Assembly (NCBI GenBank): GCA_927911235.1
Contig: CAKMOY010000209.1
Location: 1-11,806, forward strand
Length of the DNA: 11,806 nt
Direction: 5' to 3'
Source: an uncultured Moraxella sp.
Lineage (GTDB): Bacteria > Pseudomonadota > Gammaproteobacteria > Pseudomonadales > Moraxellaceae
Position 1 is the first letter of the stretch. Each line of letters begins with the position of its first letter. A program made the position numbers and the translations under genes. Shown here in pieces: positions 1-7,506 of the stretch. The notes under the pieces were generated by a model, which was not told the origin of the DNA, did no database searches, and saw only the letters and a program-made list of their open reading frames with translations.

Positions 1-135
1 AAGATTTAGCCATTTTTCATGCAAAAGCAAATAAATATTGATTAAAAAACTTGTAAGATTTTACTGCGTAACATTGTGAATACAGGTTCTAAGAATTTAT
101 GAATAAATGGCATGGCAATTTTTGTACAAAAACGG

Positions 136-141
136 TATAAT
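136..141 (+). promoter_or_regulatory. Probable -10 element of the nrdB promoter
   Basis: An exact TATAAT lies at 136-141, 36 bases before the nrdB ATG. The best -35 at 17-bp spacing is TGGCAA (113-118), a poor match. A perfect 14-bp palindrome, TTTTTGTACAAAAA (119-132), fills the spacer and could be an operator. Upstream, 1-111 shows no recognisable gene end, so nrdB seems to have its own promoter here and not to be read through from an adjacent nrdA. The call rests on consensus match only. Confidence 0.5.
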
Positions 142-177
142 AACCACCATTTTTATTGCTGTAGGGTCGTGACGCTT

Positions 178-1311
178 ATGAATTACTCAACTTTTGTCCA
201 AATCAAAAACAATCCTTTAACCGAACCGATGTTTTTTGGGCAACCTGTGAATGTGGCACGCTACGACCAACAAAAATTCCCTGTTTTTGAGCAACTGATT
301 GAAAAACAATTGTCATTTTTTTTGGCGACCCGAAGAAATTGACGTATCACGAGATAGATTGGATTTTGCTAATTTGCCAGACCACGAACAACACATCTTT
401 TTAAGCAATCTAAAATACCAAACATTACTTGACAGTATTCAAGGACGTAGCCCCAATGCGGTGTTATTGCCGTTGGTGTCTTTACCAGAGCTGGAAACTT
501 GGATTGAAACGTGGTCGTTTTACGAAACCATTCATTCACGCAGTTACACCCATATCATTCGCAATATCATGACCGACCCAAGCCGTGTTTTTGATGAAAT
601 TGTGGAAAATGAACAAATTTTGGAACGTGCGACCGACATTGCCAAATATTATGATGATTTGTATGAAACTTCACAATTGTACAATCTTTATGGTGAAAGT
701 GAACAAATCATTCATGGCAAACCATCAAAATCAGCTTAAGAGAACTTAAGAAAAAATTATATCTGTGTTTAATGGCGATTAACGTTTTAGAAGCGATTCG
801 TTTTTATGTGTCGTTTGCTTGCTCATTTGCCTTTGCCGAACGCAAAGTCATGGAAGGCAATGCCAAAATTATCAAATTGATTGCTCGTGATGAAGCCTTG
901 CATTTAAACGGCACACAACACATGATTAATCTTATGCAGTCAGGTCGTGATGACCCAGAAATGGCACAAATTGCCCAAGAATGTCAGCAAGATTGTATTG
1001 AAATTTTTAAAGTCGCTTCCGAGCAAGAAAAAGCATGGGCAAAATATCTGTTTAAAGATGGCTCAATGATTGGCTTAAATGAAAATATCTTAGCACAGTA
1101 TGTAGAATATATTACCAATCTGCGTATGGAAGCGGTTGGTTTGCCATCTATTTTTGCCAATAGCAAAAACAACCCTATCCCTTGGATTAACAATTGGTTG
1201 TCATCAGACAATGTACAAGTCGCGCCACAAGAGTCGGAGATTACCACCTATTTGGTCGGTCAGATTGACGCAGAATTGGGCGATGGTGCGTTTGATGATT
1301 TTGAATTGTAA
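178..1311 (+). pseudogene. nrdB: Ribonucleoside-diphosphate reductase class Ia, beta subunit; reading frame interrupted by two 1-nt indels
   Basis: NrdB is the small subunit of aerobic ribonucleotide reductase. It holds the diiron-tyrosyl radical used by NrdA to make dNDPs from NDPs. The sequence is in three frames: 178-323, about 324-730, and 733-1311. The first break is a T run of 8 (316-323) where 7 would continue LSFF into WRPEE. The second is near the A run 727-730, where one missing base would join GKP to [14 protein letters not shown]. Rejoined, the protein is about 377 aa, against 376 in E. coli, and collinear throughout. All diiron ligands and the radical tyrosine are visible: the Asp in LLDSIQ, Glu/His/Tyr in YETIHSRSY, the Glu in FAERK, and Glu/His in DEALH. 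The start at 178 gives the family N-terminus (MNYSTF; E. coli MAYTTF). A ferredoxin gene follows, as in E. coli nrdB-yfaE. As written the protein would be truncated after about 55 residues. Because nrdB is normally essential in aerobic growth, sequencing error is likelier than gene death. Identity is certain; functional state is not. Confidence 0.93.
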
Positions 1312-1365
1312 TATTCTTTTTTAACAGTTTTATTAATAACTTTAACAAATAATACCGTTGCTTTT

Positions 1366-1619
1366 ATGGCGTGGATAATTACCAAAGACAGCCAATTTTA
1401 TTTGCATGACAATGAAACTTTGTTGGCAGGGTTACAGCGTGTGGGCGTGGTTGCCGATTTTGAATGTCAGCAAGGTTATTGTGGCACTTGTAAAAAAAAG
1501 TTCAAAGCGATGAATGAACAAACCCAACTTCACTACCCTAGCCCACCGCTTGTGATGTTAATGATGATGAGATTTTGCCGTGTTGTTGTTATGTTAAAGG
1601 GGTTTTGGCGTTAATTTGA
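1366..1619 (+). CDS. yfaE: YfaE-type 2Fe-2S ferredoxin for NrdB cofactor maintenance; 3' end frameshifted
   Basis: This is a plant-type 2Fe-2S ferredoxin. In E. coli, YfaE supplies electrons to repair or assemble the diferric-tyrosyl radical of NrdB, and the gene follows nrdB as it does here (54-bp gap). The first three cluster cysteines are in ECQQGYCGTC (C34, C39, C42; CX4CX2C). The fourth lies in ILPCCC, which is encoded at about 1572-1589 in the neighbouring frame. Read as printed, the frame ends at 1614 with a wrong tail. Adding one base at about 1560-1561 gives VMLNDDEILPCCC and a stop at 1617-1619, for about 84 aa, the E. coli length. The loop between the CX2C and ILPCC (1492-1571) is about four residues longer than in E. 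coli and includes an 8-A run (1492-1499). A second, compensated indel pair may hide there, since an alternative frame reads KKKVQSDE. No strong Shine-Dalgarno is visible. Confidence 0.85.
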
Positions 1620-1687
1620 CGCATGTTTTATAAAAAAAATTTATTCTTACCCTTTATAAATTTACCAACAATCCCCATTTTTTCAGC

Positions 1688-1693
1688 TATAAT
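1688..1693 (+). promoter_or_regulatory. Probable -10 element upstream of rpoD
   Basis: A consensus TATAAT sits 73 bases before the rpoD ATG in the 147-bp AT-rich gap after the ferredoxin gene. No good -35 is seen at 16-18 bp. The rest of the gap is T-rich leader, with only a weak purine stretch (AAAAGCGAG) before the start codon. Confidence 0.4.
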
Positions 1694-1766
1694 ATACGAT
1701 TAACTTTTTCTTTCCAAATTTTTAATATTTCCCACAATTATTTTTATATAATAAAAGCGAGCCAGC

Positions 1767-3668
1767 ATGAGCGATTATGACGAACATTCAACTTCCCAAC
1801 TAGCCACGTTAATCCAAATGGGTAAAGAACAAGGCTACTTGACTTATGCCGAAATCAATGACCAACTGCCTGACTCGGTAACTGAAAGCGACCAAATTGA
1901 AGACATCATTCAGATGTTATCTGATGTCGGTATCAAAATTTATGATGTCGCCCCTGATGAAGACGACATGATGCTGAGCAACGATGGCGATGATGACGAG
2001 ATTGCGGTAGATGAAGCGGCGGCGGTGCTGGCATCGGTTGAATCAGAACCGGGGCGTACCACAGACCCTGTGCGTATGTATATGCGTGAGATGGGGACGG
2101 TGGATTTGCTCACGCGTGAAGGTGAAATCGCCATTGCCAAACGCATTGAAGATGGCGTGCGTGATGTGCAATATGCCATGACATTTTGGCCTGGTACTGT
2201 TGAGCTTGTCTTAAAAGAGTATCAAGAAATATTTGAAGGTGAAAAAAAGGTTTCGGACATTATCACAGGTTTTTTAGATGCAGGGACTGATGATATTGAG
2301 ATTGGTGAAGGCTCTGATGACATTCAATTGCCTGTCATTGCCAAAAAATCCGTTAAAGATGAAGAGCTTGATGAGTTGGACGAAGTTGCAGAAGATGAAG
2401 AATCGCTTGATAGCGATGATATCAGTGATGACGCTGAAGCTGACGATACCAGCGGTCTTGACCCTGAAGAAGTAAAAACCCGTTTTGAAGAATTAGAAAA
2501 AATTTATCTAGTCGCCAAAAAAACCATAGAAAAACACGGTCGTGATAGTAAACAAGCCAACAAAGCCTACGAAGATTTGGCAAACTGCTTTATGCTGTTT
2601 AAATTAACAGGGCGTATGTCTGATATTATCATGAATATGATGCGTGAAGTGTACGAAGATGTACGCCAAAACGAACGCCAAATCATGAAGATCGTCATTC
2701 GCCGTGGTAAAATGCCAAAAGAAGAATTTCGTAAATCATTCCCAAGTAACGAAACCAATTTGGACTGGTTGCCAAACCGTATCGCTGGCAAGCCTGATTT
2801 TGCCGATACCTTGGCAAAAGTATTGGACGAAGTTTTGCCTTACCAACAGCGTATTGCCAACTATGAACAACAGTTGGGTATGGAAATTAACCAAATGAAA
2901 GTGGTGGCTCGCAATATGTCTGTGGGCGAAGCCAAAGCCCGCCGTGCCAAAAAGGAAATGGTAGAAGCCAACTTGCGTCTAGTAATTTCTATTGCCAAAA
3001 AATATACCAATCGTGGTTTACAATTCCTTGACCTTATCCAAGAAGGTAATATCGGCTTGATGAAAGCGGTTGATAAATTTGAATACCGCCGTGGTTACAA
3101 ATTCTCAACTTATGCAACTTGGTGGATTCGCCAAGCCATCACTCGCTCTATCGCCGACCAAGCTCGCACCATTCGTATTCCTGTGCATATGATTGAAACA
3201 ATTAATAAAATCAACCGTGTTTCTCGTCAATTGTTGCAAGAAATGGGACGTGAGCCAACGCCAGAAGAGTTAGGCGAACGCTTAGACATGGACGAGGCAA
3301 AAGTGCGTAAAGTGCTAAAAATCGCCAAAGAGCCGATTTCAATGGAAACGCCGATTGGTGATGATGAAGATAGCCATTTGGGTGATTTTATTGAAGATTC
3401 TAGCATTAGCAGTCCTGTTGATGAAGCGACCGCTCAAGGTTTACGTGATGCCACTCGTGAAGTGTTGGAAAACTTGACAGAAAGAGAAGCCAAAGTGTTA
3501 AAAATGCGTTTTGGTATTGATATGGCGACCGACCATACGCTTGAAGAAGTTGGCAAGCAGTTTGATGTTACTCGTGAGCGGATTCGTCAAATAGAAGCCA
3601 AAGCGTTACGCAAACTTCGCCACCCTAGCCGTTCGGAGCATTTACGTTCGTTCCTTGAGAATGATTGA
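1767..3668 (+). CDS. rpoD: RNA polymerase primary sigma factor (sigma-70)
   Basis: RpoD directs core RNA polymerase to housekeeping promoters. The protein is 633 aa, against 613 in E. coli, and appears uninterrupted. Domains in order: region 1.1 (about 8-75); region 1.2 starting [20 protein letters not shown] (about 101-120); a non-conserved region with a very acidic stretch (about 175-230); region 2 from about 398, including [17 protein letters not shown] and the -10 recognition/melting segment [17 protein letters not shown]; region 3; and the region 4 helix-turn-helix for the -35 ([20 protein letters not shown], from about 592), ending HLRSFLEND. The ATG at 1767 gives the expected [16 protein letters not shown] start. 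The gene is 1.9 kb without a frameshift, which contrasts with its damaged neighbours. An 8-bp AT-only hairpin (3668-3685) follows the stop but lacks a GC stem, so it is a doubtful terminator. Confidence 0.97.
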   Translation: MSDYDEHSTSQLATLIQMGKEQGYLTYAEINDQLPDSVTESDQIEDIIQMLSDVGIKIYDVAPDEDDMMLSNDGDDDEIAVDEAAAVLASVESEPGRTTDPVRMYMREMGTVDLLTREGEIAIAKRIEDGVRDVQYAMTFWPGTVELVLKEYQEIFEGEKKVSDIITGFLDAGTDDIEIGEGSDDIQLPVIAKKSVKDEELDELDEVAEDEESLDSDDISDDAEADDTSGLDPEEVKTRFEELEKIYLVAKKTIEKHGRDSKQANKAYEDLANCFMLFKLTGRMSDIIMNMMREVYEDVRQNERQIMKIVIRRGKMPKEEFRKSFPSNETNLDWLPNRIAGKPDFADTLAKVLDEVLPYQQRIANYEQQLGMEINQMKVVARNMSVGEAKARRAKKEMVEANLRLVISIAKKYTNRGLQFLDLIQEGNIGLMKAVDKFEYRRGYKFSTYATWWIRQAITRSIADQARTIRIPVHMIETINKINRVSRQLLQEMGREPTPEELGERLDMDEAKVRKVLKIAKEPISMETPIGDDEDSHLGDFIEDSSISSPVDEATAQGLRDATREVLENLTEREAKVLKMRFGIDMATDHTLEEVGKQFDVTRERIRQIEAKALRKLRHPSRSEHLRSFLEND

Positions 3669-3683
3669 TTTTTTATGTAAAAA

Positions 3684-4134
3684 ATGATTGATATAATATA
3701 GATAACAAGATTATTGCAATTTTGCGTAAAAATGGGCGGATTTCTCTTACCGAACTTGCTGAAAAAGTAGGCATTAGTTTATCACCTGTCCAACGCCGAG
3801 TAAAAGCATTGGAAGAAAACGGCACAATTTTGGGCTATCGCACCGATATTGATAATGCCCATTTGGGCTTGAATTTTTCCATCATGTTGTTTGTTAATTT
3901 AAAAGAAACGACCCAAGATAATATTTTGGCATTTGAAAATGCGTTGGCAACTATTGATGAAATCGTGGAAGCGGTGCGATTATTTGGCGAGCCTGATTAT
4001 TTGGTAAAAATACTCACGCAAGATTTGGCAAGCTATCAAAAATTGTACGATACCCAATTATCAAGCCTGCCAAATGTGCAAAAATCACATCAACGCTTGT
4101 AATGAAAGATATTCAATTAAACAATATTAATTAA
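3684..4134 (+). CDS. Lrp/AsnC family transcriptional regulator; frame broken near both ends
   Basis: This is a DNA-binding regulator of the Lrp/AsnC (feast/famine) family. These act as dimers or higher oligomers and often sense amino acids. The open core (3692-4102) has the N-terminal winged helix DNKIIAILRKNGRISLTELA plus SLSPVQRRVKALEENG, then the RAM/AsnC ligand domain with the FGEPDYLVKI motif. It lacks a plausible in-frame start, because a TGA stands at 3689-3691. One added base at about 3693-3694 joins the ATG at 3684 to give MIDINIDNKIIAIL. At the 3' end, one added A in the run 4080-4084 replaces the tail KSHQRL with ITSTLVMKDIQLNNIN, stop at 4132-4134, the normal family ending. Rebuilt length is about 150 aa. 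The ligand and targets cannot be named. It lies 15 bases after rpoD and may share its transcript. Confidence 0.8.
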
Positions 4135-4162
4135 CAAAATTATAAATATTTTTTAATAAAAT

Positions 4163-4190
4163 TTGTCAAAGTTGATTTTTTTAATAAAAA
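4163..4190 (+). promoter_or_regulatory. Candidate promoter for the DUF493 gene
   Basis: TTGTCA (4163-4168) and TAAAAA (4185-4190) are spaced 16 bp apart, 46 bases before the ATG at 4236. A 7-bp inverted repeat (4174-4180 with 4186-4192) overlaps the spacer and -10. The whole 100-bp gap is extremely AT-rich, so chance matches are likely. An AAAAGG purine stretch precedes the start codon. Confidence 0.35.
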
Positions 4191-4235
4191 TCTCCATTCA
4201 ACATAACAACTTAAAAAAATCAAAAGGCAAACAAA

Positions 4236-4583
4236 ATGACAAATAAAACTATCAATATCAACGATATCGCCACCACCGCCCTACAACAAAAAATCCAAAG
4301 CAAAAAAACCGACATCAAAAACCCAGAACTTTGGAACTTTCCGATGGACTACCCCATGAGTATCATCGGACATGAAGGGCATAAAGACACCTTGATGAAC
4401 GAAGTCAAACTTATTTTGGCAAGTGTTTTTCCAGACTTTGACCTAGCCAGCTTAACCATGAACGCATCACGCACAGGGCGTTTTCATTCGGTGCGTGCCA
4501 ATGTTTACGCCACAAAAGCCGAACAAATTAACAAACTTTATGAAATGTTAGACAATGCCGAAACGGTAAAAACCGTGTTTTAG
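4236..4583 (+). CDS. DUF493 family protein (YbeD-like)
   Basis: This 115-aa protein is recognisable as DUF493/YbeD by the LWNFPMDYPMSIIGHEG segment (about 32-48) and the SRTGRFHSVRANVYA segment near the centre, which match the compact ferredoxin-like fold of the family. E. coli YbeD (87 aa) is encoded beside lipB and has been linked to lipoate metabolism by context only; its biochemical role is not established. Here the extra N-terminal 25-30 residues are polar and lysine-rich (KIQSKKTDIK), and no lipoate gene is adjacent, so the old name 'lipoate regulatory protein' is not supported by context. The frame is intact. It ends 39 bases before a strong bidirectional terminator shared with convergent upp. 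Confidence 0.85.
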   Translation: MTNKTININDIATTALQQKIQSKKTDIKNPELWNFPMDYPMSIIGHEGHKDTLMNEVKLILASVFPDFDLASLTMNASRTGRFHSVRANVYATKAEQINKLYEMLDNAETVKTVF

Positions 4584-4622
4584 TTTGGACCATATGATAA
4601 AAATCAGCAAATTTTTTGCAAT

Positions 4623-4649
4623 AAAAAAGGCTAATTGATAGCCTTTTTT
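4623..4649. terminator. Bidirectional rho-independent terminator between DUF493 gene and upp
   Basis: This is a perfect 11-bp stem (AAAAAAGGCTA / TAGCCTTTTTT) with a 5-base loop (ATTGA). The A run on one side and the T run on the other let it work in both directions. It lies between the ends of two convergent genes (4583 and 4688), where such a terminator is expected. Confidence 0.85.
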
Positions 4650-4687
4650 ATGTTTGAACGTTTTGCAAGTTTTTGGATTTTGATAAA

Positions 4688-5323
4688 TTAATATTGTTTT
4701 GTACCAAAAATCTTATCGCCTGCATCACCAAGCCCCGGCACGATATAGCCGTGTTCATTCAGATGACTGTCTAAGGCGGCGGTAAAAATGGTAACATCTG
4801 GGTGTGCGTCATTCACAACTTTTACGCCTTCTGGGGCGGCGACTAACACAAGGGCTTTGATATTTTTACAGCCATGTTTTTTTAACATATCAATGGTCGC
4901 AACCATGCTACCACCTGTGGCAAGCATAGGGTCAAGGATTAGGGCTGGACGGCGGTCAATATCTTTAACAAATTTTTCAAAAAATGGTACAGGCTCAAGC
5001 GTTTCTTCGTCACGTTGTAAGCCAACAACGGAGATTTTGGCAGTCGGAATCATGTCTAACACGCCGTCTAACATACCCAATCCCGCCCGCAAAATCGGCA
5101 CAACGGTGACGGTTTTGCCTTTGATTTGGATGCCTTCAATGTCGTTGCCTTCCCAGCCTTTCATGGTGAATTTTTCAGTTTCAAAATCTCGGCTCGCTTC
5201 GTATGCCATCAGGCGGGCAAGCTCTTTGGTGAGTGTACGAAATTTGTAGGTACTACAGCCAGCTTCTCGCATTAGGCTAAGTTTGTGTTGAATGAGTGGA
5301 TGGTCAATGACGGTGATTTTCAT
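4688..5323 (-). CDS. upp: Uracil phosphoribosyltransferase
   Basis: Upp makes UMP from uracil and PRPP in cytosolic pyrimidine salvage. The protein is 211 aa, against 208 in E. coli, with an unbroken frame. Visible motifs: [10 protein letters not shown] (about 75-84), the PRPP-binding loop [14 protein letters not shown] (127-140), and the C-terminal uracil-binding segment [16 protein letters not shown] (193-208). The start [19 protein letters not shown] is the standard family N-terminus, with an AAAGAG Shine-Dalgarno just upstream on the minus strand. No uracil permease gene is adjacent. A 15-bp direct repeat in its leader may be regulatory. Confidence 0.97.
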   Translation of the reverse strand: MKITVIDHPLIQHKLSLMREAGCSTYKFRTLTKELARLMAYEASRDFETEKFTMKGWEGNDIEGIQIKGKTVTVVPILRAGLGMLDGVLDMIPTAKISVVGLQRDEETLEPVPFFEKFVKDIDRRPALILDPMLATGGSMVATIDMLKKHGCKNIKALVLVAAPEGVKVVNDAHPDVTIFTAALDSHLNEHGYIVPGLGDAGDKIFGTKQY

Positions 5324-5339
5324 GGTTGGCTCTTTTTGA

Positions 5340-5401
5340 TTTGGTTGTTATTTTTATCAAAAATTAATGGAATGATTACCCTAATTTTTGGTTGTTATTT
5401 T
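5340..5401 (-). repeat. 15-bp direct repeat pair in the upp leader
   Basis: Two identical 15-bp copies, TTTGGTTGTTATTTT on the plus strand (AAAATAACAACCAAA in the direction of upp), lie at 5340-5354 and 5387-5401, 47 bp apart. The nearer copy ends 16 bases before the upp start codon. The 152-bp gap between the PHP gene and upp contains nothing else clear: an AT-only palindrome near 5451-5469 just after the PHP stop, and no convincing promoter. Confidence 0.6.
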
Positions 5402-5475
5402 AACGAATTTTTATAAAAAAAACCACTGCTAAGGTATTCTAGCCATTCATATTTTTTATTAAATAAAAAAGTTTC

Positions 5476-6441
5476 TTACGAAAATAAAGTTTCCCAAATC
5501 CCAATTTGTCCTTCATGCAATTTTGGCACACCGCCCAGCACTCGCCACGGCATGGTCATCCCATGAAAATCACTACCGATAGACACCTTTAAACCATGCT
5601 CTTTAATCACCCTATCCACCATATGCCGAGTGGACGACGGTTCGTTACTGGCGGGCAATTCCACCGCATCACCACCCGCATTGGCAAAATCGGCGATTAA
5701 CTTTCGCACCTTATTTGCCGTCAGATTGTAGCGAGTGGCGTGAGCCAAAGACGCTTTGCCACCGCAATCATGAATGAGTTTGACACAATCTTTTAAATTC
5801 AAACCGTCCAACGCCACATAACAGCTTTTGTGGTCGGCAAGGTAGCCTGTAAACGCCTTTTGCACGTCAGACACCAAACCTTTATCCGCCATGACTTTGG
5901 CGATATGGGTACGCCCCACCGCTTGTGGATTGCCTTTTGCTTGGATTAATACATCTTGCCAAATGTCATCTATCGGCAGATTAAAAGTTTTGGCGACTTT
6001 TTCGCACATGGCATAACCACGAGTTTCTCGATTGGCTTGAATGGCGGACAAGCGTGCGTTCATTTTTTCAAGATTATCAAAACCATAGCCCAACACATGA
6101 ATGACTTTTTCGGTTTGGGCAGGTTTTTTGGAATAACCGCCAATCACACGATGGCGACAGCTAATTTCTACCGCATTAATTAGGTGCATTCCCAATTGTT
6201 CGGCGGTTTGGCGCGCTTCTGCAATCCCCAAAACCGTATCATGATCGCTTAATGCTAACACTTTTACGCCATTGTTAAAGGCTTTTTGCACCACTTCAGC
6301 AGGGCTAAACGTGCCGTCCGAACGGGTGCTATGACAATGCAAATCGATTGGCAAATGGGTGTAAATTGGGCTTTGGCTTAAAATATTTTGGATATTAGTA
6401 AAATTTTGTTGTATTATACTTGACATAAACAATTCCGTCAT
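5476..6441 (-). CDS. PHP domain phosphoesterase, RNase AM / YciV (TrpH) type
   Basis: This is a 321-aa metal-dependent phosphoesterase. The E. coli relative (YciV/RNase AM, rnm) is a 5'-3' exonuclease that matures 5' ends of rRNA and also attacks 3',5'-bisphosphates. PHP signatures are present in order: DLHCHSTRSDGT (H35, H37, D42), ALSDHDT (D66, H67), AVEIS, a VLGYGF segment, VGRTHIAKVM, LAHATRYN, and the closing SIGSDFHG. The full metal-ligand set therefore appears present. The first ATG (6441) and an internal ATG at residue 6 (6426) are both possible; the conserved domain begins only at about residue 32, so the start is uncertain. It is divergent from yciB, separated by 76 bp. Confidence 0.88.
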   Translation of the reverse strand: MTELFMSSIIQQNFTNIQNILSQSPIYTHLPIDLHCHSTRSDGTFSPAEVVQKAFNNGVKVLALSDHDTVLGIAEARQTAEQLGMHLINAVEISCRHRVIGGYSKKPAQTEKVIHVLGYGFDNLEKMNARLSAIQANRETRGYAMCEKVAKTFNLPIDDIWQDVLIQAKGNPQAVGRTHIAKVMADKGLVSDVQKAFTGYLADHKSCYVALDGLNLKDCVKLIHDCGGKASLAHATRYNLTANKVRKLIADFANAGGDAVELPASNEPSSTRHMVDRVIKEHGLKVSIGSDFHGMTMPWRVLGGVPKLHEGQIGIWETLFS

Positions 6442-6451
6442 AAAATTTTGC

Positions 6452-6489
6452 GATAAAAACCTTGCGATTTTATCATAGATGTGTAAACT
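6452..6489 (+). promoter_or_regulatory. Divergent intergenic region: candidate yciB promoter and inverted repeat
   Basis: TTGCGA (6462-6467) and TAAACT (6484-6489) with a 16-bp spacer could be the yciB promoter, ending 28 bases before its ATG. An inverted repeat, GATAAAA (6452-6458) and TTTTATC (6468-6474), brackets the -35 and is suitably placed to affect both divergent genes. The evidence is motif resemblance only. Confidence 0.3.
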
Positions 6490-6517
6490 AACGGCATTAA
6501 ATTATTTGGATTTTTGT

Positions 6518-7073
6518 ATGACCGCAATATTAGACTTAATTCCACTGTTTGCGTTTTTTTATTTTGCCAAAACTTACGGCGTGCTGGCAGGTGCAGGGGC
6601 GTTGTTGGTGGCGACTTTGGCAGTTTATGTCGTGCATTTTATCAAACAAAAAGGCAAACTCAATAAACAACAATGGGTAACGCTGATTTTAACCATTGTT
6701 TTTTGTGGTTTAAGCCTTGCGTTTCATGACGAAGCCTTTATCAAATGGAAATCGGTGGTTATCAACGGTATTTTTGCCATCGCCCTACTCGTCAGCGTGA
6801 TGATTGGCAAGCCATTGTTACAGATGGCAATGAAAAGTGTGTTTAATTTAACCAAAAAAGGTTGGCAAAATCTCACCCTTGCTTGGACAGTCTATTTTAT
6901 CATCATGCAGGGTTGCAATATTATTTTGCCTTTTTTTACCAGTAATGAAACGTGGATTAACTTTAAAACTTACGGCTGGATGACCTGTCATGCTCATTTT
7001 TATGGTCGGTCAATTTGTCTTTTTAAAAAATAAAATCAACACAAACCTTACCGAAAAATCCACCGAAAAATAA
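6518..7073 (+). CDS. yciB: Inner-membrane-spanning protein YciB (septation protein A family); 3' end frameshifted
   Basis: This is a multi-pass inner-membrane protein. YciB in E. coli interacts with cell-elongation and division proteins and affects envelope integrity; the Shigella homologue was named septation protein IspA. The ATG at 6518 gives MTAILDLIPLFAFFYFAKTYGV, aligning with E. coli MKQFLDFLPLVVFF; the longer reading from 6479 adds 13 unsupported residues. Other family signatures are FHDEAFIKWK, IGKPLLQ, LNLAW-like NLTLAWTVYF and WINFKTYGW. As printed the frame ends at 7033 with a wrong tail after GWMT. Removing one base from 6986-6989 restores MLIFMVGQFVFL and a lysine-rich tail, stop at 7071-7073, about 184 aa against 179 in E. 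coli. It starts the group yciB, coiled-coil gene, mnmC, with a 22-bp gap to the next gene once the frame is restored. Confidence 0.88.
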
Positions 7074-7095
7074 GAAAAACACAAGGTAAAATCTC

Positions 7096-7497
7096 ATGAA
7101 TATGCCAAAAAATCCAGTTCTTACCGCTATTTTTTTAAACTTTTGTCTAATATTTAGCACCGCTCACGCCGAAGTCAATGTCGTGGTAAACGATCCCACC
7201 ACAGGGCAACCGCTCACCACACAGCCGACCACAGCGACCGCCAGCAGCACCGCTCCTACACTCACCCAAACCAACAAACCCACTGATAGCCAATTATCAC
7301 AAGCCAATCAACAACTATTGACACAAAATGCCGAATTGCAACGCCAAGTGAGCAGCTTAAACACCCAAAATAATGTACTTGTCAATGAAAAAAGCGGACA
7401 GTTGTTAGTTTATGGTGGATTTATTGCTCTATTGTCGGCAGTTATTGGCTTATTGCTGGGTTGGTTTATTTTTGGTAGAAACAAATCCACATGGTAA
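7096..7497 (+). CDS. Small exported coiled-coil protein with C-terminal membrane anchor, function unknown
   Basis: I do not recognise a named family for this 133-aa protein. Its architecture is clear. There is a signal peptide ending at AHA (23-25), with predicted cleavage before E26. A Thr/Pro/Ala/Gln-rich linker follows (about 35-65), then a polar Gln/Asn-rich heptad-like stretch (about 66-98, SQANQQLLTQNAELQRQVSS) likely to form a coiled coil. A hydrophobic helix (about 103-126, LLVYGGFIALLSAVIGLLLG) and a short basic end (GRNKSTW) close it. The layout resembles the coiled-coil plus C-terminal membrane helix of YgiM/TIGR04211 'SH3 domain' proteins, but no SH3b domain is present. An AAGG Shine-Dalgarno lies about 10 bases before the ATG, and mnmC begins 9 bases after the stop. 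Exported location is inferred. Confidence 0.75.
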   Translation: MNMPKNPVLTAIFLNFCLIFSTAHAEVNVVVNDPTTGQPLTTQPTTATASSTAPTLTQTNKPTDSQLSQANQQLLTQNAELQRQVSSLNTQNNVLVNEKSGQLLVYGGFIALLSAVIGLLLGWFIFGRNKSTW

Positions 7498-7506
7498 ACC
7501 CAATAA

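Noticed and set aside
3..41. A 12-residue open tail ending in TGA (DLAIFHAKANKY) as the end of an upstream gene
   Set aside because: It is too short to recognise, does not resemble the NrdA C-terminus, and such a tail is expected by chance.
112..177. Upstream ATG at 112 as the nrdB start
   Set aside because: It adds 22 residues absent from NrdB homologues and would place the start inside the probable promoter; MNYSTF at 178 matches the family N-terminus.
1940..2179. Minus-strand Ser-rich open frame opposite rpoD
   Set aside because: It is a shadow of the acidic GAT/GAA-rich codons of rpoD.
2280..2470. Asp/Glu-rich stretch of rpoD as an inserted element
   Set aside because: An acidic non-conserved region at this place is normal in gammaproteobacterial sigma-70, and base composition matches the rest of the gene.
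3668..3685. ATTTTTTA-TG-TAAAAAAT hairpin as the rpoD terminator
   Set aside because: The stem has no G/C pair, the loop is only two bases, no T run follows, and it overlaps the lrp-like start.
4788..5249. A 153-codon plus-strand open frame opposite upp
   Set aside because: It is antisense to an intact, highly conserved gene and has no family-like sequence.
5451..5469. TTTTTTATT-A-AATAAAAAA palindrome after the PHP gene as a terminator
   Set aside because: It is AT-only with effectively no loop, so it would be a weak structure.
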